From: Xanthomonas sp. DAR 34887
GTDB lineage: Bacteria; Pseudomonadota; Gammaproteobacteria; Xanthomonadales; Xanthomonadaceae
DNA: 64,000 nucleotides
Assembly (NCBI RefSeq): GCF_041245805.1
Contig: NZ_CP162490.1
Span: 2,767,001-2,831,000, forward strand
Reading direction: 5' to 3'
The first letter of the stretch is position 1; the number at the start of each line of letters is the position of its first letter. Both the position numbers and the translations under genes were made by a program. The notes below the pieces were generated by a model, which was given only the letters and a program-made list of their open reading frames with translations, ran no database searches and was not told the origin of the DNA. Of this stretch, positions 9,418 to 19,248 are shown in pieces.

Positions 9418-12009
9418 TCAGGCGGCGACGGTATCCGCCACGTCCTGATATTCCTGGATCTGATCGAAGTTCATGTAGCGGTAGATCTGCTCGCCGCTGG
9501 TCTTGATCACACCCACGTCGGCCATGTACTCGTCCTTGGTCGGGATGCGGCCCAGACGCGAGCAGATCGCCGCCAGTTCCGCCGAGCCCAGGTACACATT
9601 GGTGTTGCGGCCCAGGCGGTTGGGGAAGTTGCGGGTGGAGGTGGAGAACACCGTGGCGCCTTCGCGCGCCTGCGCCTGGTTGCCCATGCACAGCGAGCAG
9701 CCCGGCATTTCCATGCGCGCGCCGGCCGCGCCGAAGGTGCCGTAGTGGCCTTCCTTGGTCAGCTCGGAGGCGTCCATCTTGGTCGGCGGCGCGACCCACA
9801 GGCGGGTCGGGATGTCGCGCTTGCCTTCCAGCAGCTTGGCCGCGGCGCGGAAGTGGCCGATGTTGGTCATGCACGAACCGATGAACACCTCGTCGATCGC
9901 CGCGCCGGCGACTTCGGACAGCGTCTTGACGTCGTCCGGATCGTTCGGGCATGCCACGATCGGCTCGTGGATGTCGGCCAGGTCGATCTCGATCACCGCG
10001 GCGTACTCGGCATCGGCATCGGGTTCGAGCAGCTGCGGATCGGCCAGCCACTCTTCCATCTTCTTGATGCGCCGGCCCAGGGTGCGCGCATCGGCGTAGC
10101 CCTCGGCGGTCATCCAGCGTAGCAGGGTGATGTTGCTGGTCAGGTATTCGATGATCGGCGCCTTGTCCAGGCGCACCGTGCAGCCGGCGGCGGAGCGCTC
10201 GGCCGAGGCGTCGGACAGTTCGAACGCCTGCTCCACCTTCAGGTTCGGCAGCCCTTCGATTTCGAGGATGCGGCCGGAGAAGATGTTCTTCTTGCCCTGC
10301 TTGGCCACGGTCAGCAGGCCGTCCTTGATCGCGTACAGCGGGATCGCGTTGACCAGGTCGCGCAGGGTCACGCCCGGCTGCATTTCGCCCTTGAAGCGCA
10401 CCAGCACGCTCTCCGGCATGTCCAGCGGCATGACGCCGGTGGCGGCGGCGAACGCGACCAGGCCGGAGCCGGCCGGGAACGAAATGCCGATCGGGAAACG
10501 GGTGTGCGAGTCGCCGCCGGTACCGACGGTGTCGGGCAGCAGCATGCGGTTGAGCCAGCTGTGGATCACGCCGTCGCCCGGACGCAGCGACACGCCGCCG
10601 CGGGTGGAGATGAACTCAGGCAGGGTGTGGTGGGTCTTGACGTCCACCGGCTTGGGATAGGCGGCGGTGTGGCAGAACGACTGCATCACCAGGTCGGCGG
10701 AGAAGCCCAGACAGGCCAGGTCCTTAAGTTCATCGCGGGTCATCGGCCCGGTGGTGTCCTGCGAGCCCACCGAGGTCATCTTCGGCTCGCAATAGGTGCC
10801 CGGGCGCATGCCCTGGCCTTCCGGCAGACCGCAGGCGCGGCCGACCATCTTCTGCGCCAGCGAGAAGCCCTTGCCGGTATCCGGCGGCACCATCGGCAGG
10901 CGGAACAGGTCCGACGGCGGCAGGCCGAGGAACTCGCGCGCCTTGGCGGTCAGGCCGCGGCCGACGATCAGCGGAATGCGGCCGCCGGCGCGCACTTCGT
11001 CGAACAGCACGTCCGACTTCATCGCGAACTCGGCGATCACCTGCCCGTTCTTCAACGCCTTGCCGTCGTACGGACGCAGTTCGACCACGTCGCCGTGCTC
11101 CATCTGCGACACGTCCAGCTCGATCGGCAAGGCGCCTGCGTCTTCCATGGTGTTGTAGAAGATCGGCGCGATCTTCGAACCCAGGCACACGCCGCCGAAA
11201 CGCTTGTTGGGAATGAACGGAATGTCTTCGCCGGTCCACCACAGCACCGAGTTGGTCGCCGACTTGCGCGAGGAGCCGGTGCCGACCACGTCGCCGACAT
11301 AGGCGACCAGGTGACCCTTGGCCTTGAGCTCGGCGATCGCTTGGATCGGGCCGCGCTTGCCGTCTTCCTCCGGCACGAACGCGGCGCCGTCGCGCTTGTT
11401 CTTCAGCATCGCCAGCGCGTGCATCGGGATGTCCGGGCGCGTGGTCGCGTCCGGCGCCGGCGACAGGTCGTCGGTGTTGGTCTCGCCCGGCACCTTGAAC
11501 ACGGTGATGGTCAGGCTCTGCGGCACTTCCGGCTTGCTGGTGAACCATTCGGCGTCGGCCCAGCTCTGCAGCACCGCCTTGGCGTGCGCGTTGCCGGCTT
11601 CGGCCTTTTCCTGCACGTCGTGGAACGCGTCGAAGATCAGCAGCGTGTGCTTCAGGCCTTCGGCGGCGACCGCGCCGAGCTCGGCGTTGTCCAGCAGCTC
11701 GATCAGCGGATGGATGTTGTAGCCGCCGAGCATGGTGCCCAGCAGTTCGGTGGCGCGCTTGGGCGAGATCAGCGTGCACTGCTCGCTGCCGAAGGCAACC
11801 GCGGCCAGGTACGAGGCCTTGACCTTGGCGGCGTCGTCGACGCCGGCCGGCACGCGCTGGCTCAGCAGCTCGACCAGGAACTGTTCCTCGCCGGCCGGCG
11901 GGTTCTTCAGCAGTTCGATGACCTGCGCGGTCTGCTGCGCACTCAGCGGCAGCGGCGGGATACCGAGCGCGGCGCGCTCTGCAACGTGGTGGCGATAGGC
12001 TTCCAACAT
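9418..12009 (-). CDS. acnB: Bifunctional aconitate hydratase 2 / 2-methylisocitrate dehydratase AcnB
   Basis: 863 residues, the usual AcnB length. It isomerises citrate to isocitrate in the TCA cycle, and AcnB enzymes can also dehydrate 2-methylcitrate products. The N-terminal HEAT-like domain (MLEAYRHHVAERAALG onward) and following swivel domain come before the catalytic aconitase core, the AcnB-specific order. Three cysteines expected to bind the 4Fe-4S cluster are present: Cys713 in FIGSCMTN and Cys771/Cys774 in GCSLCMGNQ, with the same spacing as in E. coli. It is transcribed away from acnA/rpfA, with the VapBC genes upstream on the same strand (58 bases apart). The terminator hairpin follows the stop. 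Confidence 0.97.
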   Translation of the reverse strand: MLEAYRHHVAERAALGIPPLPLSAQQTAQVIELLKNPPAGEEQFLVELLSQRVPAGVDDAAKVKASYLAAVAFGSEQCTLISPKRATELLGTMLGGYNIHPLIELLDNAELGAVAAEGLKHTLLIFDAFHDVQEKAEAGNAHAKAVLQSWADAEWFTSKPEVPQSLTITVFKVPGETNTDDLSPAPDATTRPDIPMHALAMLKNKRDGAAFVPEEDGKRGPIQAIAELKAKGHLVAYVGDVVGTGSSRKSATNSVLWWTGEDIPFIPNKRFGGVCLGSKIAPIFYNTMEDAGALPIELDVSQMEHGDVVELRPYDGKALKNGQVIAEFAMKSDVLFDEVRAGGRIPLIVGRGLTAKAREFLGLPPSDLFRLPMVPPDTGKGFSLAQKMVGRACGLPEGQGMRPGTYCEPKMTSVGSQDTTGPMTRDELKDLACLGFSADLVMQSFCHTAAYPKPVDVKTHHTLPEFISTRGGVSLRPGDGVIHSWLNRMLLPDTVGTGGDSHTRFPIGISFPAGSGLVAFAAATGVMPLDMPESVLVRFKGEMQPGVTLRDLVNAIPLYAIKDGLLTVAKQGKKNIFSGRILEIEGLPNLKVEQAFELSDASAERSAAGCTVRLDKAPIIEYLTSNITLLRWMTAEGYADARTLGRRIKKMEEWLADPQLLEPDADAEYAAVIEIDLADIHEPIVACPNDPDDVKTLSEVAGAAIDEVFIGSCMTNIGHFRAAAKLLEGKRDIPTRLWVAPPTKMDASELTKEGHYGTFGAAGARMEMPGCSLCMGNQAQAREGATVFSTSTRNFPNRLGRNTNVYLGSAELAAICSRLGRIPTKDEYMADVGVIKTSGEQIYRYMNFDQIQEYQDVADTVAA

Positions 12010-12067
12010 GCGGGTTCTCCGGAAATTTCGGTAGGGGTGAGCGGTAAGCGGTAAACGAATGGCGGCG

Positions 12068-12475
12068 TCAGGCGGACGGCTTGGGCACGATGATCTTCAG
12101 GCCCTTGAAGTAGTCGCGGAAAAAGCCGTCGTCGCGGGTGATCAATCCATCGCATTGCAGCAGCGCGTGGGCGCCGATCAGGAAGTCGGCCACCACCCGC
12201 TCGCGCTGGCCGCCGCGGGCGCGGAAACGGCGCTGCATCTCGCCGGCGCGTAATGCCGACTTGGCCTCCAGCGCATTGAAGCGGATGCTCATGTCCTCCA
12301 GCACCGACAGCGCTTCGGCGCCGTCGCGCAACGCGCCGCACACCTCGGCCAGGACAATGTCGCACACCACCACCGGGCCGGTGCTCAGGCACTGGCGCAG
12401 GCAGGCCTCGGCGGCGTCGGCCTGCGGGCCGTCGGCCAGCAGATCCACCAGCACGGACGAATCGATCGCGATCAT
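12068..12475 (-). CDS. vapC: PIN-domain toxin, VapC type
   Basis: 135 residues. VapC toxins are Mg-dependent RNases that typically cut tRNA or rRNA. The PIN-domain acidic residues are visible: Asp5 in MIAIDSSVLVD, Glu44 in LAEVCG, Asp97 in VADFLIGAHA and Asp115/Asp116 in TRDDGFF. This is a complete set, so the toxin is probably active. The ATG at 12475 overlaps the stop of the antitoxin gene (ATGA), the typical antitoxin-first arrangement. The true RNA target cannot be told from the sequence. A longer reading of the frame reaches 12751 but lies inside the antitoxin gene. Confidence 0.92.
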   Translation of the reverse strand: MIAIDSSVLVDLLADGPQADAAEACLRQCLSTGPVVVCDIVLAEVCGALRDGAEALSVLEDMSIRFNALEAKSALRAGEMQRRFRARGGQRERVVADFLIGAHALLQCDGLITRDDGFFRDYFKGLKIIVPKPSA

Positions 12476-12729
12476 GCCTTGGGATCGGGTTCGAACGGAT
12501 CGCCCGGCGCGCGGCCGCGGATCGCGCGCATCGCCTCGTCGGTGCTGGCGAAGCCGTCGAGCTTGAAGCGGCCGCGGGCGCGCGAGATCGCATCGTCCAC
12601 GCTCTTGCGCAGGATGATGCGGCCGCCGTCCAGTTCCACTTTCAGGATGGTGCCTTTGCTCAGGCCCAAGGCGTCGCGTACGGCCTTGGGCAAGGTGATC
12701 TGACCGCGCTCGGCGACGGTGGCTTCCAT
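12472..12729 (-). CDS. vapB: AbrB/SpoVT-fold antitoxin, VapB type
   Basis: 85 residues from the ATG at 12729, preceded by GGAG at proper distance; the frame extends eight codons further but without a better start. The N-terminal swapped-hairpin AbrB domain is clear (MEATVAERGQITLPKAVRDALG), as in VapB/MazE-like antitoxins that bind DNA and autorepress. The C-terminal half (about 50-85, ending DPFEPDPKA) would wrap the toxin. It overlaps vapC by four bases. A palindrome immediately upstream is a probable autoregulatory operator. Confidence 0.92.
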   Translation of the reverse strand: MEATVAERGQITLPKAVRDALGLSKGTILKVELDGGRIILRKSVDDAISRARGRFKLDGFASTDEAMRAIRGRAPGDPFEPDPKA

Positions 12730-12740
12730 GGGCGGGCTCC

Positions 12741-12766
12741 AAGGTATGCACAAATTTTACATACTT
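12741..12766. promoter_or_regulatory. Palindromic probable VapB operator
   Basis: AAGGTATG at 12741 is mirrored by CATACTT at 12760-12766 around an AT-rich centre (about 11 bases). It lies directly upstream of the vapB ribosome binding site, where toxin-antitoxin complexes normally bind to repress their own operon. The AT-rich centre stands out in this GC-rich DNA and may contain the promoter. Binding is inferred from position and symmetry only. Confidence 0.6.
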
Positions 12767-12824
12767 GAAGCGTCATACTCAAGCCCGCATACAGTCCCGG
12801 TCACACCAACCGTACACACTGAAT

Positions 12825-12839
12825 CGGTCAGAATGACCG
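12825..12839. promoter_or_regulatory. Perfect inverted repeat upstream of acnA
   Basis: CGGTCA-GAA-TGACCG, a 6+3+6 perfect inverted repeat, lies about 37 bases before the acnA start in the vapB-acnA divergent region. This is a typical size and place for an operator of a dimeric regulator controlling acnA/rpfA. The regulator is unknown. Confidence 0.45.
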
Positions 12840-12875
12840 CAGTCCCTACAGCCGCGACGCCATAGGAGTTCCGTG

Positions 12876-15644
<2,769 letters not shown>

Positions 15645-15842
15645 GCGGCCCTGGCGGCGCGGCATCCTGTACGGGTGCCGCGCTCGCGCACGGATACGCA
15701 CTGCCGCCCGCGCACGCACTGTCTTTTTCATCGGTACGGCATTTCGACATGACGGGGGTTTTAGCCCGCCAACCGACAGCATCGAAGGTGTACCGGCCGC
15801 CGACGGAGCGATTGCAGTTCAACGCCCCATGGATGCGACGCG

Positions 15843-16277
15843 CTACGGCGCCGCACTCCATTGCGCATGCCGCAGCCGCCAGTGCCCGTTCTGCTCGCGC
15901 CAGCCGGTGACCACTTCGTAGCGCTGTAGCCGCTCCGGCAGCAGCCGCCCATCGCCACCGCTGACCACCGCGTCGAACCGCACCGTGGCGTCGTCGCCCT
16001 GCAGCGCGATCGACAACGGCCCGGTGTTCACTCCGATCCGCGCGTTGGCCAGGAATTGCGCGCGCAACAGGTTGTGCAGCGCAGCACGATCCATCCCCGC
16101 CTCGCCCGCGAAATCGTCGGCCACCGCATCCATCGCGTCGCGCAGGCGGTGTTCCTCCACCGCCTCCTGCATGGCGGCGATGTCCTTGCGCAGCCGTTGT
16201 TCCGCCGAATCGTGCCGGCAACCGGACAAGGCCAGCAGCAACGCGCACCCCCATCCCCACGCCCATGCCTGTCGCAT
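15843..16277 (-). CDS. Small predicted lipoprotein, possible NTF2-like fold
   Basis: 144 residues from the ATG at 16277, preceded by a strong GGGAGG ribosome binding site. The N-terminus (MRQAWAWGWGCALLLALSGC) is a lipoprotein signal with lipobox LSGC, so the mature protein should be membrane anchored. The remainder has two N-terminal helices (EQRLRKDIAAMQEAVEEHR) and a later beta-rich part (GPLSIALQGDDATVRFDAVV ...), a pattern reminiscent of NTF2-like/SnoaL proteins. That fold assignment is tentative. It is divergent from rpfB, with 109 bases between the two starts, so the two could share a regulatory region. Confidence 0.72.
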   Translation of the reverse strand: MRQAWAWGWGCALLLALSGCRHDSAEQRLRKDIAAMQEAVEEHRLRDAMDAVADDFAGEAGMDRAALHNLLRAQFLANARIGVNTGPLSIALQGDDATVRFDAVVSGGDGRLLPERLQRYEVVTGWREQNGHWRLRHAQWSAAP

Positions 16278-16386
16278 CGGATTTCCTCCCGGGCTTCGTC
16301 TTTTCCATGCGGAACGGTATCCTGCCACTCGCCACGCCGCAGCGTTGCGTCGGCGTGCGGCAGCATTCCACACGAGGGGGGAGTAC

Positions 16387-18072
16387 ATGAGTCAGGAACG
16401 TCCGTGGTTGCAGAGTTATCCGGCCAGCATTCCCGCCGAGATCGACGTCAACGAATACCGATCCGTCGCCGCCGTCTTCGAAACCTCTGTCGCCAAGTTC
16501 GGTGACCGCCCGGCCTACTGCAACTTCGGCAAGACCCTGACCTACCGCGAGGCCGGCGAACTGGCCCGGCACTTCGCCGCCTACCTGCTGGGCGAGTTGC
16601 AGCTCAAGAAGGGCGACCGCGTCGCGCTGATGATGCCCAACTGCCTGCAATACCCGATCGCCACCTTCGGCGTGCTGCTGGCCGGCATGACCGTGGTCAA
16701 CGTCAATCCGCTGTACACGCCGCGCGAACTGCGCCACCAGCTGATCGACTCCGGCGCCAGCGCGATCGTGGTGATCGACAACTTCGGCAAGACCGTGCAG
16801 GAGGTGTTGGCCGATACGCCGCTCAAGCAGGTCATCACCACCGGCCTGGGCGACATGCTCGGCTTCCCGAAGGGGTCGCTGGTCAACTTCGTGCTGAAGT
16901 ACGTCAAGAAGCTAGTACCGGACTACGACATCCCCAACGCGGTGCGCTTCCGCGACACGCTGACCCTGGGCCGCCTGCATACGCTGCCGCAGATCGATAT
17001 CGAACCGGACGACATCGCCTTCCTGCAGTACACCGGCGGCACCACCGGGGTGGCCAAGGGCGCGATGCTGACCCACCGCAACCTGGTCGCCAACATGCTG
17101 CAGGCCGGCGCCTGGATCGCCGCGACCGGCAAGCTGGAGGAAGGCAAGGAAGTCATCATCACCGCGCTGCCGCTGTACCACATCTTCGCGCTGACCGCGA
17201 ACGGCCTGGTGTTCATGAAGCTCGGCGGCCTCAACCACCTGATCAGCAATCCGCGCGACATGCCCGGCTTCGTCAAGGAGTTGAAGAAGACCCGCTTCAC
17301 CGCCTTCACCGGGGTCAACACGCTGTTCAACGGCCTGCTCAACACGCCCGGCTTCGAGCAGGTGGATTTCTCGTCGCTGAAGTTCACCCTGGGCGGCGGC
17401 ATGGCGGTGCAGCGCGCGGTGGCCGAGCGCTGGAAGCAGGTGACCGGGGTGACCCTGGTGGAAGCCTACGGCCTGACCGAGACCTCGCCCGCCGCCTGCA
17501 TCAACCCGCTGACGCTGCAGGAATACAACGGCGCCATCGGCCTGCCGATTCCGTCCACCGACGCCTGCGTCAAGGACGACCAGGGCCAGACCCTGGCGCC
17601 CGGCGAAGTCGGCGAGCTGTGCATCAAGGGTCCGCAGGTGATGAAGGGCTATTGGCGCCGTCCCGAGGAAACCGCCGGCGCGATCGATGCCGACGGCTGG
17701 CTGCACACCGGCGACATGGCGCGGATGGATCCGCAGGGCTTCTTCTACATCGTCGACCGCAAGAAGGACATGATCCTGGTCTCGGGCTTCAACGTGTACC
17801 CGAACGAGGTCGAGGACGTGATCGCGATGATGCCCGGCGTGCTGGAAGTGGCCGCGGTCGGGGTGCCGGACGAGAAATCCGGCGAAGTGGTCAAGGTCGT
17901 CATCGTCAAGAAGGACCCCAACCTCAGCGCCGAGGACGTCAAGGCGCATGCGCGCGCCAACCTGACCGGCTACAAGCATCCGCGCATCGTCGAATTCCGC
18001 AAGGAACTGCCCAAGACTAACGTCGGCAAGATCCTGCGGCGGGAATTGCGCGACAGCTCGCCGGCCGCCTAG
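16387..18072 (+). CDS. rpfB: Long-chain fatty acid-CoA ligase RpfB
   Basis: 561 residues. An acyl-CoA synthetase of the FadD type, activating fatty acids with ATP and CoA. In Xanthomonas, RpfB belongs to the DSF cluster and is known to act in fatty-acid activation and DSF turnover. The AMP-binding signature YTGGTTGVAKG lies near residues 213-223, and later motifs include EAYGLTETSP, GWLHTGDMA and DRKKDMILVSGFNVYP (ending in the adenylation hinge region). The start at 16387 follows a GGGGGGAG run at suitable distance; open frame upstream to 15985 overlaps the divergent lipoprotein and is rejected. rpfF follows on the same strand after 251 bases. Confidence 0.95.
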   Translation: MSQERPWLQSYPASIPAEIDVNEYRSVAAVFETSVAKFGDRPAYCNFGKTLTYREAGELARHFAAYLLGELQLKKGDRVALMMPNCLQYPIATFGVLLAGMTVVNVNPLYTPRELRHQLIDSGASAIVVIDNFGKTVQEVLADTPLKQVITTGLGDMLGFPKGSLVNFVLKYVKKLVPDYDIPNAVRFRDTLTLGRLHTLPQIDIEPDDIAFLQYTGGTTGVAKGAMLTHRNLVANMLQAGAWIAATGKLEEGKEVIITALPLYHIFALTANGLVFMKLGGLNHLISNPRDMPGFVKELKKTRFTAFTGVNTLFNGLLNTPGFEQVDFSSLKFTLGGGMAVQRAVAERWKQVTGVTLVEAYGLTETSPAACINPLTLQEYNGAIGLPIPSTDACVKDDQGQTLAPGEVGELCIKGPQVMKGYWRRPEETAGAIDADGWLHTGDMARMDPQGFFYIVDRKKDMILVSGFNVYPNEVEDVIAMMPGVLEVAAVGVPDEKSGEVVKVVIVKKDPNLSAEDVKAHARANLTGYKHPRIVEFRKELPKTNVGKILRRELRDSSPAA

Positions 18073-18323
18073 CTCGCCGCTGGCGGACTTCAGGTCCACA
18101 CCACGCGGCGGGCGCAGGCCAGCCGCACCCTGCCCTTCTCCTCGCTTCCGGCCCTGCCGCCAAGACGCATGGTTGCGGGCAGCCATGCCCGCCACAAGCC
18201 GTGAATTTCTCCGTCCAAGGCGCCATCAGTCCTCTGTTTCCGTAGGTGTAGCATCGGCTCGCGCGCTATCCCCCGGCGCCGCGCACGCCCTTTCGCTGCC
18301 AACCAAAACACCGAGGAAATCCC

Positions 18324-19199
18324 ATGAACGTTGACAAACGCTTCTTCAACCCCAGCTTTCCCACCATCCGTGTCGAGTCGAGCCTGGATGGCAACGCGCA
18401 TTGGATGTTCATGCACAACGACGCGGCCATCGGCTCCCGCCCGTGCTTCAGGGACGACCTGCTCGACGACATGTGGAGCTTTACCGATGCGATCACGCTA
18501 AGCGGCGGCAATGCGCTGCAGCGCGGGCAACTGCGGCACTTCGTATTGGCCTCGGATGCGAACGTGTTCAACCTCGGCGGAGACCTGGAACTGTTTACCC
18601 AACTCATCCGCTCGCGCGACCGCGACAGGCTGCTCGCCTATGCCAAGCGCTGCGTGGAAGGCGTGCATACCCTGCATACCGGCCTCGGCGGCGACGTGCG
18701 GACCATCGCATTGCTGCAGGGCGATGCCCTGGGCGGCGGCCTGGAGATGGCGTTGGCATGCCACACCATCGTGGCCGAGGAAGGCGTCGGCATGGGCTTG
18801 CCGGAGGTGCTGTTTGGCCTGTTCCCGGGCATGGGCGCCTATTCCTTCCTGTGCCAGCGGGTCTCGCCGCAAGTGGCGGAGAAGATCATTCTGGAAGGAA
18901 CGGTCTACAGCAGCGAACAGATGCACGCACTCGGCGTGGTCGACATCCTGGTGCCCAAGGGCGAAGGAAAAGCGGCGGTCGAGGAACTGATCCGTACCCA
19001 GCAGCGTAGCAAGCTGTCCTATCTCGCGATGAATGCAGCACGCCGCATCTCGCAACAAGTGCCGTTACGGGAGCTGATGGCGATCACCGAAGTCTGGGTC
19101 GACACCGCGCTTGCGCTCGACGACAAGTCGCTGCGCATGATGGACCGATTGGTGCGGGCGCAGACGCGGCGTGCGCACAACGTCGCCGCGCTCGCATAG
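18324..19199 (+). CDS. rpfF: DSF synthase RpfF (enoyl-CoA hydratase family)
   Basis: 291 residues, the length of known RpfF proteins. RpfF is a crotonase-fold enzyme with dehydratase and thioesterase activity on 3-hydroxyacyl-ACP that makes cis-2-unsaturated fatty acid signals such as DSF (cis-11-methyl-2-dodecenoic acid). The two glutamates known to be catalytic in X. campestris RpfF fall at the same numbers here: Glu141 in GGGLEMALA and Glu161 in GLPEVLFGLFPGMGA. The N-terminal MNVDKRFFNPSFPTIR-like start and the helical C-terminus are also typical. GAGGAA precedes the ATG. It converges with rpfC, 49 bases apart, with a terminator hairpin between. Confidence 0.97.
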   Translation: MNVDKRFFNPSFPTIRVESSLDGNAHWMFMHNDAAIGSRPCFRDDLLDDMWSFTDAITLSGGNALQRGQLRHFVLASDANVFNLGGDLELFTQLIRSRDRDRLLAYAKRCVEGVHTLHTGLGGDVRTIALLQGDALGGGLEMALACHTIVAEEGVGMGLPEVLFGLFPGMGAYSFLCQRVSPQVAEKIILEGTVYSSEQMHALGVVDILVPKGEGKAAVEELIRTQQRSKLSYLAMNAARRISQQVPLRELMAITEVWVDTALALDDKSLRMMDRLVRAQTRRAHNVAALA

Positions 19200-19223
19200 A
19201 AGACGAAGGCGGGAGGGGCCCCG

Positions 19224-19245
19224 GCCCGGCCGAATGCCGGGCTTT
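19224..19245. terminator. Hairpin between convergent rpfF and rpfC
   Basis: GCCCGGC-CGAAT-GCCGGGC followed by TTTCCC lies in the 49-base gap between the two convergent stops. It is a compact GC-rich stem with a short T-run on the plus strand, best read as the rpfF terminator and possibly shared. Confidence 0.65.
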
Positions 19246-19248
19246 CCC

